From: Pyxidicoccus fallax | GTDB taxonomy: Bacteria; Myxococcota; Myxococcia; Myxococcales; Myxococcaceae | DNA: 64,000 nucleotides | Assembly (NCBI RefSeq): GCF_012933655.1 | Contig: NZ_JABBJJ010000019.1 | Coordinates: 1-64,000 of the forward strand | Reading direction: 5' to 3' | Part shown: positions 35,987-44,331 of the stretch, one piece after another | How the letters are laid out: every line of letters starts with the position of its first letter | How positions within the stretch are numbered: the stretch's first letter is position 1 | Translations under genes and position numbers: made by a program | The notes under the pieces: model-generated | Told to the model about the DNA's origin: nothing | What the model saw: the letters and a program-made list of their open reading frames with translations, nothing else | Database searches by the model: none

Positions 35987-37921
35987 TCACTCGAAGCCCC
36001 CTGGCAGGAGGGGATTCCATCCGTCGGGAAGAGGCGGGGGAGGACACGAGGCCGTGGAGTCGTTGCCGGAGGTCCGCGCCGGCTCCTCCGTCCCGGTGTA
36101 CACGCGGGTGGCGAGCCCGGTGGCCAGGCACGTGGGCAGCCTGGGGTTGTTCTCGATGATGAAATACGCGCTCACCTGCTCCAGCCCGTCCAGCTGGAGC
36201 GTGGTCAGCTTCGCGTTGTCCGCGACGAGCAACTGCTCCAGCGAGCGCAGGTGGCCCAGGTCACGGAGGCTCGTCAGCGAGGGGTTGGTGTTCACGCCCA
36301 GGGCCCGCACGGACTGGAGATTCCCGAGGCCCGACAGGTCGGTCAGCAGCGGGTTGTGATGGATGTACAGGCTGTCCACGCTCCAGAGATGGAGCGGGCC
36401 CAGGGCCTGCAGCCTCGCGTTCTCTCCAATGGAGAGGCTGTCCAGCGTCCGCAGGCTGGGGAAGCCCGTCACCGTCTCCAGGTCCGGGTTGCGGGCGAGG
36501 AGGAAGGTGCCCAGGCTGCTCAGGGTCTCCATGCCCTTGGTGGAGCGCAGGTGCTCGTTCTCCACCACCAGGAGCCCGCCGTTGATGGTGGTGAGCTCGG
36601 GCATTCCGGACAGGTCCAGGAGGCTGCTGTTGCCGGCGACCTCGAGGTCACCGGAGATGCCCAGCAGCGCTGGAAGCCCGAGGGAGGGCAGCGCGGTGTT
36701 GGCGGTGATGCGCACGTCGCCGCGCACGTGGTTCAGGTTGGGGAAGGGCAGGTGCTGCAGGGACACGTTGTCGGCGACGATGATGGAGCCCGGGTGCTGG
36801 CGGATGTTGTCGAAGCTCCCCGCGGTCTCGAGGGCGTCGTTGTTGCGGATGACGACGTCCCGGCGCGGCTGTGCGTTCCTCAGTCCGAACAGCGTGGGGA
36901 GCCAGAGGTTGTTCTCCACGCGCAGGTCGCCTTCGATCCACAGCGCCGGCCCCGGGCTGACCCGCGAGCCGAGCAACAGCGTCGTCAGGTTCCCGTTGCC
37001 GTCGATGACGACGTCCCGCTCCACGAGGCGCAGGCCGGTCATCTCCAGGCGCGTCAGGGCCGTGTTGCCCTGGACGAAAATCTCGCCCTCCACCATCAGC
37101 AGCGCGGGCAGCTCCACCTCCGTGAGGGGCGTGGTGCTGATGCGGACGTCGCCGCGGACGCGGCCGATGCCCCGCAGCACCGCGAGGTCCGCCGCGCTGT
37201 GCACCTCATAGGTCCCGTCGAAGGTGCGCAGGGGCTGGCAGACGAAGGCCGTCGAGGACACTTCCGGGTCCTCCAGCGTTCCGTCTCCATCCGTGTCCAG
37301 CCCCACGTCCACCCGCGTGCTCCCTGTGCCACAGTGGGCGCTCTCGGGCTGCGGCTGCAGGCGGTACTTCACCTGGCCCGAGTCGAGGCAGGCGAGGGTG
37401 GCGGCGGTGCGCTCCGCGTCGTCGAGCACGCCATCGCGGTCCAGGTCCAGCCCGGCTTCCACCCGCGTGGCCGAGGGGAAGCAGGACTCGTCAGAGGTCG
37501 GGGTGAAGCGGACGACGACGGGGGAGGCCTCCTCGCAGCTGTACACCTCGCGGGTGACCTCCGCCGCGTCCAGGGCCCCGTTGCCGTTCGTGTCCTGGCC
37601 GGCGCGGGACACCTGGCCACCCCGGGGGCACTTCTCTCCGGGGAGCACCTTCTCGTTGAGCAGGAGCACGTCCGGAAGGTCGGTGTCGCAGATGTAGAAG
37701 GTGCGCCGCACCTCCGCGTCGTCGAGCTGGCCGTCCTCGTCGGCGTCCAGGCCCGTCAGCACCTCGCTGCCGCCGAGGACGCAGTTGCCGCCCGGTGCCT
37801 CGTCGCGGCTGATGGAGAGCGGCTCCTGCTGCTTCACGAGCCGCTCCAGCTCGATGCCGTCACAGCCCGAGGCCAGCGCGAGCACCGCCCCCCACGTCCA
37901 CCGCATGAACCCGTGCTTCAT
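35987..37921 (-). CDS. Lipoprotein with EF-hand-like Cys repeats and LRR/L-domain (paralogue 1)
   Basis: A 644-residue paralogue and the first of the tandem set. The signal is MRWTWGAVLALASGC after a short MKHGF extension; the inner ATG (37906) lines up with the starts of the other copies. Four Cys repeats with EF-hand-like loops follow (DADEDGQLDDAE, DTNGNGALDAAE, DLDRDGVLDDAE, DTDGDGTLEDPE). The LRR/L-like solenoid follows, and the usual NPRLPTCLATGL end is extended by a Pro-rich tail (PPPPLPDGWNPLLPGG). It begins 13 bp after the caspase-like gene, making a single operon likely. Confidence 0.82.
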   Translation of the reverse strand: MKHGFMRWTWGAVLALASGCDGIELERLVKQQEPLSISRDEAPGGNCVLGGSEVLTGLDADEDGQLDDAEVRRTFYICDTDLPDVLLLNEKVLPGEKCPRGGQVSRAGQDTNGNGALDAAEVTREVYSCEEASPVVVRFTPTSDESCFPSATRVEAGLDLDRDGVLDDAERTAATLACLDSGQVKYRLQPQPESAHCGTGSTRVDVGLDTDGDGTLEDPEVSSTAFVCQPLRTFDGTYEVHSAADLAVLRGIGRVRGDVRISTTPLTEVELPALLMVEGEIFVQGNTALTRLEMTGLRLVERDVVIDGNGNLTTLLLGSRVSPGPALWIEGDLRVENNLWLPTLFGLRNAQPRRDVVIRNNDALETAGSFDNIRQHPGSIIVADNVSLQHLPFPNLNHVRGDVRITANTALPSLGLPALLGISGDLEVAGNSSLLDLSGMPELTTINGGLLVVENEHLRSTKGMETLSSLGTFLLARNPDLETVTGFPSLRTLDSLSIGENARLQALGPLHLWSVDSLYIHHNPLLTDLSGLGNLQSVRALGVNTNPSLTSLRDLGHLRSLEQLLVADNAKLTTLQLDGLEQVSAYFIIENNPRLPTCLATGLATRVYTGTEEPARTSGNDSTASCPPPPLPDGWNPLLPGGFE

Positions 37922-37934
37922 CGCGCTCCCCGCT

Positions 37935-39653
37935 TCAGCGCCGCAGCGCCAGCTCCACGCCGAAGGACCGGTCCCACGCGTCGTCCCCGTCCACCGTGAC
38001 CCGGTCCCAGGACAGCGTGGCCGCCAGCCGCAGCCGCAGTCCCGCCACCGTCCCCGTCAGTCCCGCCGCCGTGTGCGTGGTGAGCGTGAAGGGGTCCCCC
38101 ATGCGCACCGAGCCCCGCGTCACACCGACCAGGCCCCAGCCCGCGCCCGCCTCCAGGAACAGCGGCGTGCGGTACAGCCCCTCCGTGCCCAGCAGTCCCT
38201 GCACCGTGGCGCGGTGCATGCGCATGCCGTCGCGCGCCACCGGCGTCAGCGCGTAGGTGCCGCGCACGCCGTAGTAGAGGTACGGCCTCAGCTCCGAGTG
38301 GAACGCCACGCTCGGACCGGTGGCGAAGGTGCGCAGCCCCAGCGGCGCCTGCAGGGCCGTCAGGCCCAGGTTCCACCCACGCGTCGCGGCGTCCCGCAGG
38401 AGCAGGTGCGACGGCGTGCCCCCTTCCGCGGGCGGGAAGGCGCGGCCCAGGTTCACCGGCACCAGGCCCGCGGCGGCGACGTATTGCTCGTAGAAGAGCT
38501 TGTCCAGCGGCACCGCGAACAGGCCGCGGCGCAGCGCCTCCTCGGCGGGGCCGCGCTCCTGCAGCTCGCGCGAGGCCATCCGCGGAATGCCCGTGGCCAG
38601 CTCCGCGAGGGTGATGCGCGCCTCGGCGGTGGGGGTGCGCACCCAGTACACGTCGCGCTCGGGCAGCCGCAGCAGCACGTACTGGTCTTCCGAGCGGCGC
38701 ACGTCCGCCAGGCGCCGGCCGTCCGCGTCCTCCACGGAGATGCGCGAGTGCTGGAAGCCCGAGGGCAGGGTGAGGCTGGGGCCCCTGGGCGCGGGGCCCA
38801 CCAGCGGTCGCCTGGGCTCGCGCGTGGGCGCGAAGGCGTGGAGGGTCAGCCGCGCGGGCAGTCCCTTGACGCCCTGGAGCGACGCGGAGACGAAGGCGCC
38901 CAGCTCGCTGTACTCCACCTGCCCGTCGCCGTTGATGTCCGCCGCGCCCATGAGGCCCGAGCGCGCCACGTGGCTGAAGACGCCGGCGCGGATGCGGGAC
39001 CACTCGTGCGTCTCGCCGTCGTCGCTCTCGGCGAAGATGGCGCCCACGCTGGGCCGGGTGGCCAGCTGCTCGCGCGCGAGCATGCCGCGCAGCTCCGCCA
39101 GCACCGCCGCGTCCGTCTGTCCGCCGCGGCTGCCCACCACGCCGGAGGCGCGGCACGCGTCCACGATGACGTGCGTGAAGTCCGAGGCGAGCGGGTCCAC
39201 CACGTCCGAGTAGAGGCTCGCCTTGTCCAGCCGGCCGCCCGCGAGGGTGAAGTAGGCGCGTCCGGCCTCGTCCGTGTTGCCGTGGCCCACGTACACCACG
39301 AGCACGTCCGTCTGCCGTCCCAGCTCGTCGTCGGCGAGGCTGGCGGCGCGCAGCCGGGCCACCTCGCGCTTCACCTCGTCCGGCGTGGGCGGACGCGCGC
39401 CCGCCAGAACAGGCCGATTCCCGGCACGCGTCACCGCGTCCGGGTCGACCAGGAGCGTCGTCTCCACGCCCATGCGCTGGAGCGTCTCCGCCCACAGCAC
39501 GCCGTCATCATCCGCGAAGCGCAGGTCCGGAAGGGAAGGGTCGTCACTGCCGTTGTGGGCAATGACCAGGGCGCGTCGCACCACCCCTTCCGCCGAGGCG
39601 CTGCTCGTGGCGAGCAGCCCGCAGGCACCGAGGAGCAGTCCCAGCTTTCTCAT
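37935..39653 (-). CDS. Exported caspase-like (C14) protein with EF-hand loop
   Basis: A 572-residue protein with a signal peptide (MRKLGLLLGACGLLATSSASA). Residues about 25-270 form a caspase/metacaspase-like domain: LRFADDDGVLWAETLQRMG, the catalytic His in VVYVGHGN and the catalytic Cys in VIVDACRASG. Just after the catalytic region an EF-hand loop, DINGDGQVEYSE, is present, so calcium binding is plausible. The C-terminal 170 residues are rich in alternating strands and end FGVELALRR, compatible with an outer-membrane beta-barrel-like part. Its start overlaps the anti-sigma gene by four bases. Substrates are unknown; the adjacent lipoproteins or the anti-sigma factor are candidates by context only. 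Confidence 0.85.
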   Translation of the reverse strand: MRKLGLLLGACGLLATSSASAEGVVRRALVIAHNGSDDPSLPDLRFADDDGVLWAETLQRMGVETTLLVDPDAVTRAGNRPVLAGARPPTPDEVKREVARLRAASLADDELGRQTDVLVVYVGHGNTDEAGRAYFTLAGGRLDKASLYSDVVDPLASDFTHVIVDACRASGVVGSRGGQTDAAVLAELRGMLAREQLATRPSVGAIFAESDDGETHEWSRIRAGVFSHVARSGLMGAADINGDGQVEYSELGAFVSASLQGVKGLPARLTLHAFAPTREPRRPLVGPAPRGPSLTLPSGFQHSRISVEDADGRRLADVRRSEDQYVLLRLPERDVYWVRTPTAEARITLAELATGIPRMASRELQERGPAEEALRRGLFAVPLDKLFYEQYVAAAGLVPVNLGRAFPPAEGGTPSHLLLRDAATRGWNLGLTALQAPLGLRTFATGPSVAFHSELRPYLYYGVRGTYALTPVARDGMRMHRATVQGLLGTEGLYRTPLFLEAGAGWGLVGVTRGSVRMGDPFTLTTHTAAGLTGTVAGLRLRLAATLSWDRVTVDGDDAWDRSFGVELALRR

Positions 39654-40414
39654 GGGCCATCCTCTACCTTGACCTCCTGCTTGAGCACCACCACCCCCCC
39701 GTCCTGCTCGCCGCGCAGGGCCGCCAGGGCCGCGACCGGGCGGTCCGCGAAGGCGGCCGTCACCTCCACCGCGCCCGGCTGCTGGGGCATGGGGACGGTC
39801 AGCTCCAGGGGGCCTTCCTTCCCCGGGGCGCCGGACAGGACGAAGGGCCCCGCCGTCACCTCGGCCTTCTTCGCGCCCCGTACCTGTACGGCCACGTGCG
39901 AGTAGGGGGCGTTGCCACCGGCGGCGAAGGCCAGCATCGCGCCCGACTTGCAGGCGTCTCCCGCGTGCAGCTCGCGCATGGGCTGTCCGGCCGCCGCGCA
40001 GAAGATGCGCAGCGCCACGCCCGGCGGGGGCGTGCCCTCTCCACGGGCAGTGAACTCGTGGGCGTTCGGGGTGTTCGTGGCGGGCGGCACCACCACCACC
40101 GCCAGGAAGACGGCGGCCACCGCGCCGGCCAGCAGCGCCAGCGAGGACCACCGCGCCGGCGCCTCCTCGGCGGGAGCCGCCGCGGCCAGGGCCGCCGCCA
40201 GGCCGCCCTCGGTCAGCGCGTGCCGCTCCATGGAGGAGGGCTGGTCCAGGTCGCCCTCGAGCGCGCGGTGGGCGCGGACCCACTGCTCGTACCGGGCGCC
40301 GCAGCGGGCGCAGCCGTGCGCGTGGCGCAGCAGGCGGGCGGACTCGGCCGGGGCCAGGACTCCCTGGGACCAGCGCGTCAGGCTGGCGTCGATGTGTCGC
40401 TCGTACCACCTCAT
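39650..40414 (-). CDS. Zinc-finger anti-sigma factor
   Basis: A 254-residue membrane anti-sigma factor. The cytoplasmic N-terminus has the zf-HC2-type zinc motif (LLRHAHGCARCGARYEQW). One transmembrane helix (LALLAGAVAAVFLAVVVVPP) separates it from an extracytoplasmic domain of about 120 residues with a strand pattern and two Cys. The start at 40414 makes the ATGA overlap with the sigma-factor stop, typical of sigma/anti-sigma pairs; a longer start at 40438 is less likely. It should hold the ECF factor inactive until an envelope signal. The next gene, overlapping by four bases, is an exported peptidase, which invites the idea of signal-linked cleavage, but this is inference. Confidence 0.85.
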   Translation of the reverse strand: MRWYERHIDASLTRWSQGVLAPAESARLLRHAHGCARCGARYEQWVRAHRALEGDLDQPSSMERHALTEGGLAAALAAAAPAEEAPARWSSLALLAGAVAAVFLAVVVVPPATNTPNAHEFTARGEGTPPPGVALRIFCAAAGQPMRELHAGDACKSGAMLAFAAGGNAPYSHVAVQVRGAKKAEVTAGPFVLSGAPGKEGPLELTVPMPQQPGAVEVTAAFADRPVAALAALRGEQDGGVVVLKQEVKVEDGP

Positions 40415-41109
40415 GATGGCATGCTCCCTATTGCGCACAGGGCCATTGAGGCCAGGAGGACTCCCAACTCCATCCGCCCGGGCTCGAACGAGGTGTCCAG
40501 CCAGCCCGAGGCCTTCAAATGCTCGGTGAACTGCGTCCGCAGCCGCTTCTCGCGCACCCGCACCTCTCCCCGGGTGAGCTGGAGCTTCTCGGCGGCGGAC
40601 TCCTGCGAAAGTCCTTCCACGAAGCGCAGCTGCGCGAGCGCGCGGCCCTCTTCCGGCAGCGCGTCCAGGAACTGGCGCACCAGCGCGCGCACCTCGGTGC
40701 CCAGCGCCTCCTCCTCCGGGCTGCGGCCCTCGGTGGGCAGGTGGCTCAATTCGGGCGCGTCGTCCATGGGGACGGCCTCGCGCGCCACGCGCCCGGAGGC
40801 GCGCATCAAATCAATGGCCGTCGAGCGGGCCACCGTCAGCAGGAAGCCCAGGTAGGGGCGGACCCCGTCGTAGGCCTGGCGCATGTTGGGCCGGAAGGCC
40901 CGGACGAAGGTCTCCTGGTGCGCCGCATCCAAATCCAGCGCGGAGAGCGCCACCGTGCGCGTTCCCCCCTCCCCACCCACCGCGAACCGCCGGGAGAGGT
41001 AGCGCAGCACCTCCGGCGAGTACTTCCGGTACACCTGCGTGAGGACGGCCGCATCGCCGCGGCGGAAGGCCTCCAACACGGCCCTGTCGTTTCCTGGCAG
41101 CACGGACAC
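40411..41109 (-). CDS. ECF-type RNA polymerase sigma factor
   Basis: A 232-residue ECF sigma factor. Region 2 is AVLTQVYRKYSPEVLRYLSRR, then DAAHQETFVRAF and VRPYLGFLLTVARSTAIDLMR. Region 4 is FLDALPEEGRALAQLRFVEG followed by the helix-turn-helix LSQESAAEKLQLTRGEVRVRE. It has a short hydrophobic C-terminal extension. It leads a tight minus-strand run with anti-sigma factor, caspase-like protein and four lipoproteins, all separated by 41 bp or less. ECF factors often drive their own operon. A GGGAAAC element about 60 bases upstream of the start resembles an ECF -35 box but no matching -10 could be fixed. Confidence 0.87.
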   Translation of the reverse strand: MSVLPGNDRAVLEAFRRGDAAVLTQVYRKYSPEVLRYLSRRFAVGGEGGTRTVALSALDLDAAHQETFVRAFRPNMRQAYDGVRPYLGFLLTVARSTAIDLMRASGRVAREAVPMDDAPELSHLPTEGRSPEEEALGTEVRALVRQFLDALPEEGRALAQLRFVEGLSQESAAEKLQLTRGEVRVREKRLRTQFTEHLKASGWLDTSFEPGRMELGVLLASMALCAIGSMPS

Positions 41110-41289
41110 TCCCGGTCCCTATCGAGCGGCCCGGGGCCCCGTGCCCTGCGCCATCCGTTTCCCTCACAAAAAGAGATACGGAGCGTGCTCGAATTCTGGG
41201 TCGTGCCGATGGACGAAGACCGGGCGATTTCTTGAGCGATTCGGCGGAATTCGTTGTCCGGGCGCGGTGATATGGGCGCAAACGACAGG

Positions 41290-41327
41290 GGTGGGTGCTG
41301 CTCCCTCCACGGGAAGCAGCACCCACC
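41290..41327 (-). terminator. Strong hairpin terminator
   Basis: A perfect 13-bp stem (GGTGGGTGCTGCT and its complement) is extended, after one bulged A, by CCC/GGG around a 5-base loop. It begins six bases after the stop codon of the 41333-41929 gene. On the minus strand it is followed by CCTGTCGTTTG, a weak T-rich stretch. It insulates the downstream sigma-factor operon. Confidence 0.75.
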
Positions 41328-41332
41328 GCGAC

Positions 41333-41929
41333 TCAGCCGGGCTGGGGCAGGGGCCACGCCGGGAACTCCCGGGCCCACGCCGCGCGGACGCGGGCGAGCA
41401 GGTCCTCCCTCCCCGTGGGGCGGGTCGCCCACCAGCCGGAGTTGAGGAGGAAGGGGGCCGGGCAGGCGCGGATCAACTCCTGGAGCCGGGCCTCAGCGCC
41501 GCCCGTCCGCTCGAGCAGCGCCGCCACCTGCGACTCCAGCGGGCCCAGCGGCGAGTCCGGCCCCCGGTAGCCCGGGCCATACCAGACCTCCAGGAAGCGC
41601 ACCGGGCCCACCAGCCGGGCGTTGAACTCCGCCAGCTCCTCCGCCGGCACCCACAGCTCCTGGTGCCCACGCCCGCCCACCGTCCGCACGGGGAAGCGGG
41701 CGAGGTACGCCGCGTCCACGTCGAAGGCGGTGACGAGGCCCACGTGCCCCGAGCCCGCGTCCGGCGCGTTCCAGTCGCGGGCAATCTGCCGCGCGTAGTC
41801 CGCGTTCATCACCGGGTAGAAGATGGGCTGGTCCGGCAGCCGGGGAGGAAAGCCCGAGCAGCCGCTGGCCAGCACGAGCTCCGACTCCCTCAGGCCCACC
41901 GGGCGGTACAGCGTGAGCGTCTCCACCAT
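41333..41929 (-). CDS. Conserved protein of the 'ADP-ribosylation/crystallin J1' annotation group
   Basis: A 198-residue cytoplasmic protein. MVETLTLYRPVGLRESELV, FPPRLPDQPIFYPVMN and the later ARFPVRTVGGRGHQELWVP segment match a widespread small family that databases often label ADP-ribosylation/crystallin J1. I know of no demonstrated activity and see no ADP-ribosylglycohydrolase motif. The C-terminal 70 residues (two helices, then FLLNSGWWATRPTG) go beyond the usual size. AAAGGAGGGGG ahead of the ATG is one of the strongest ribosome-binding sites in the window and fixes the start. It stands alone, with a strong terminator behind it. Confidence 0.7.
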   Translation of the reverse strand: MVETLTLYRPVGLRESELVLASGCSGFPPRLPDQPIFYPVMNADYARQIARDWNAPDAGSGHVGLVTAFDVDAAYLARFPVRTVGGRGHQELWVPAEELAEFNARLVGPVRFLEVWYGPGYRGPDSPLGPLESQVAALLERTGGAEARLQELIRACPAPFLLNSGWWATRPTGREDLLARVRAAWAREFPAWPLPQPG

Positions 41930-42035
41930 GGCGGCCCCCTCCTTTATATGCGGGGTGCGCCCTGTCACCGGGGGACGTCCCCCGGCGCGGGCTGGCTTGC
42001 TGCCGACGCGGCCCGGGTGCGACGCCTGACGCCCG

Positions 42036-42125
42036 CACGGACTCCACGCGGTTGGCCACCCAGGTGACGTTGTACGTCGTGCCGGCCGCGAGCGTCTCAC
42101 CGCCGTTGGGCGCGGTGAGCCGCGG
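42036..42125 (-). pseudogene. Remnant of a C-terminal Ig-like domain after the nuclease-fold gene
   Basis: Directly after the TAA stop of the 42126-43604 gene, in the same frame, the sequence would read LTAPNGGETLAAGTTYNVTW and then VANRVESV. That is the opening of a Kre9/KNH-like beta-sandwich repeat often found at the ends of myxobacterial secreted proteins. After about 30 residues the likeness ends. I read it as the remains of a longer ancestral protein cut by a nonsense mutation and deletion. Confidence 0.5.
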
Positions 42126-43604
42126 TTAGCGCAGGCCGTTCGGGTTGAAGTCGTAGCGGCTGAGGATGGGGTAGTGGTCGGACGTGGTGCTGCTGTAGCG
42201 GGTGATGGCCGGCCGCATCGACGTCACGGAGTTGGCGACGTAGGCCGCGGCCATCTCGTTGGAGGCGAGCTGGTGGTCGATGAAGGCCGGGCGGCTCGCC
42301 GTGCTGCGGATGCCCGCCAGGGACAGGGCCTGGGTGGGGAAGACGTAGTCCGCGGTGTCGTTGACGAAGTCCCGGAAGGGGGTATCCAGCCCGCCCACCG
42401 TCGAGACATCCACGTCGTCGTTCCAGTCCCCCACCACCATGACCCGCTGCGTGGGCAGCTGGGCGTCCAGATAGTCCTTGAGCCACCCGGCCGCGGCCCG
42501 CCGCCGCTGATAGTCCTCCGTGGGGTCGTCGCTCGTCGTGGCCTTCAGGTGCACCACCAGGAGCGTCATGTCCACGCTGGCGCCATCGCGCGTGATGCGC
42601 AGGTCCACCCGCAGGGGGGGTCTCCCGGCGAAGTCGTTGCTGTACTGGGTCAGGACCACTCTCGCCTGCAGCACCCTCACCACGTCCGACTTGAAGAGCA
42701 CGCCCAGCTTCTGGTCCCTGGCGTCGTAGTAGCTCGTGCCGGCCGAGACACGGCTGGCGTCGTTCGCGAGGAAGCCGTCGTAGCCGGGCAGCTGGGCCTT
42801 CAGCTCGTTGAACCGGTCCGTGTTGACGATTTCCGCCAGGCCCCAGATGTCCGCGCCGGCGTCGGCGATGACGGCCTGGACGTTGGCGAGCTGCAGCGGC
42901 TCATCGCTGGGGCCGAACATCGGGTCCCCGAACCACTCGATGTTCCAGTTGGCCACGGAGACGGGGAAGCTGTCCGTGGGCAGAGGTCCCCCATCCGGCT
43001 GCTCCCCGGGGGAACCCACCCGCAGCGTCACCCGGGCCTCGGCCCAGACCCCGCTGCCGTCCTGCACGCGCAGGGTGAGGGGATGGATGCCGCTCCCCTG
43101 GGGAACGCCGCTCAGCACCCCGTCCTGGCTGAAGTTCAGCCCCATGGGCAGCGAGCCCTCCGCGACGGACCAGCGCAGCGGCGGCCGGCCGGTGGCGGCG
43201 AAGGTGTGCAGGTAGTTGCTGCCCGTGGTGGCGAAGGGAGGCTCGGCGCCGGACACCGCCGGCAGGGGCCAGATCTTCAGCGCGTAGGTTCGGACGTCCT
43301 CGTGGCCATCCGCGTCCTGCACGCCCACGGTGAGCGTGTAGTCGCCCGGCTCGGTGCCCGGTCCCGTCAGCCGCGCCTCGGCCGTATAGAAGGAGAAGCC
43401 CGGCGGCGGCGTGCCCACGAACGAGTAGCGCAGCGGCGGGGTGCCGCCCGTGGCCGGCAGCATCGCCTCGTAGGGGACGCCCACCGTGGTGGGCGACAGC
43501 TCGACGGCGGGCAGCATCGGGCCGTTCGGGTCGCTACGACCCGAGGAACAGGCGCTCAGCAGGACGAGGACGGCCAGCGTCCCGGTCACTCGAACAGACA
43601 ACAT
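42126..43604 (-). CDS. Lipoprotein with two Ig-like domains and endonuclease/exonuclease/phosphatase domain
   Basis: A 492-residue exported protein. The signal ends in LVLLSACSSG, a lipobox. Two putative Ig (He_PIG) domains follow (VGVPYEAMLPATGGTPPLRYS, and TGSNYLHTFAATGRPPLRWS without the first residues). From about residue 210 an EEP-fold catalytic domain shows VANWNIEWFG, the catalytic Glu in GLAEIVN, VVGDWNDDV, and SDHYPIL at the end. EEP enzymes cut DNA, RNA or phosphoesters; here it would act outside the cell or in the periplasm. The gene appears shortened at its 3' end, since an in-frame Ig-like remnant follows the stop codon; the catalytic core is complete. Confidence 0.85.
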   Translation of the reverse strand: MLSVRVTGTLAVLVLLSACSSGRSDPNGPMLPAVELSPTTVGVPYEAMLPATGGTPPLRYSFVGTPPPGFSFYTAEARLTGPGTEPGDYTLTVGVQDADGHEDVRTYALKIWPLPAVSGAEPPFATTGSNYLHTFAATGRPPLRWSVAEGSLPMGLNFSQDGVLSGVPQGSGIHPLTLRVQDGSGVWAEARVTLRVGSPGEQPDGGPLPTDSFPVSVANWNIEWFGDPMFGPSDEPLQLANVQAVIADAGADIWGLAEIVNTDRFNELKAQLPGYDGFLANDASRVSAGTSYYDARDQKLGVLFKSDVVRVLQARVVLTQYSNDFAGRPPLRVDLRITRDGASVDMTLLVVHLKATTSDDPTEDYQRRRAAAGWLKDYLDAQLPTQRVMVVGDWNDDVDVSTVGGLDTPFRDFVNDTADYVFPTQALSLAGIRSTASRPAFIDHQLASNEMAAAYVANSVTSMRPAITRYSSTTSDHYPILSRYDFNPNGLR

Positions 43605-43790
43605 GTCGGTGGGCTCCAGCGCGAGCCCTGGGGTCGGGGGCTCGGCGCGCGCATTCTACCAGCAGGGAAGGCAATGGTCGCGTGCGCCGTTCGTGAGTCC
43701 AGAAAGCCCAGGAAGGTTTTGCGCTCCCGGCGGGTGTGGAGTGGCATGCTTCGCGACGGGGGGCCCCGCCGCCCCACGGAGGACACAGCA

Positions 43791-44318
43791 ATGGCCGAGA
43801 AGTGGGACAAGCAGCTGATGGACTTCCTCAAGCGCACCGGTGACGAGCTCAAGCGCACCACCGATGACCTGCGCGGCGAGGCCCAGCGCCTCCTCAAGGA
43901 GGTGAAGGACCCGCAGAACCAGACCAAGGTGAAGGAGGGCCTGGAGCAGCTGCGGACCTGGGCCACCGTCACCAGCAAGGTGGCGACGGAGAAGATTGAA
44001 TCCGCCGTGAAGCAGGTGGAGGGCGCCGTGGAGCGCGCCTTCAAGCCGGAGGACGGCGCGGGACAGGCCCCGGCCTCGGCGGCGGAGGCGAAGGCCCGCC
44101 CGGCCGCTTCCTCCGGGGGCAATGCCGACCCCGGCGCCTCCGGGGCCCCGAAGGCCGAGCCTCGCACCGCCAGGAAGGCGGGCAACAAGTCGATTGGCCG
44201 CAAGAAGGCCGCCGCCAAGGGGGCCACCTCCCGCCCGGCCGCCAAGGCCGCCAAGAAGGGGAACGCGGCTTCCAAGAAGACGATTGGGAGAGCAAGGAAG
44301 CCCACTGCCGGGGCGTGA
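43791..44318 (+). CDS. Coiled-coil protein with histone-H1-like Lys/Ala tail
   Basis: A 175-residue protein in two parts. Residues 1-90 form amphipathic helices ([20 protein letters not shown], then [18 protein letters not shown]) like phasins or YtxH/apolipoprotein-type stress proteins. Residues about 95-175 are a basic, Ala/Lys/Pro-rich tail ([31 protein letters not shown]) like histone H1 and the HU-fusion tails of myxobacteria. GGAGG precedes the start. It lies directly before grpE on the same strand. DNA or polyanion binding is likely for the tail; the partner of the helical part is unknown. Confidence 0.7.
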   Translation: MAEKWDKQLMDFLKRTGDELKRTTDDLRGEAQRLLKEVKDPQNQTKVKEGLEQLRTWATVTSKVATEKIESAVKQVEGAVERAFKPEDGAGQAPASAAEAKARPAASSGGNADPGASGAPKAEPRTARKAGNKSIGRKKAAAKGATSRPAAKAAKKGNAASKKTIGRARKPTAGA

Positions 44319-44331
44319 AGTTCCGTTGCAA

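Noticed and set aside
32137-37999. Further long plus-strand frames over the lipoprotein genes
   Set aside because: They mirror the minus-strand coding repeats. The minus strand has lipoboxes, ordered repeats and tight operon spacing.
41333-41929. ADP-ribosyl hydrolase activity for the crystallin-J1-labelled protein
   Set aside because: The database label is inherited; the acidic metal-binding motifs of ADP-ribosylglycohydrolases are absent.
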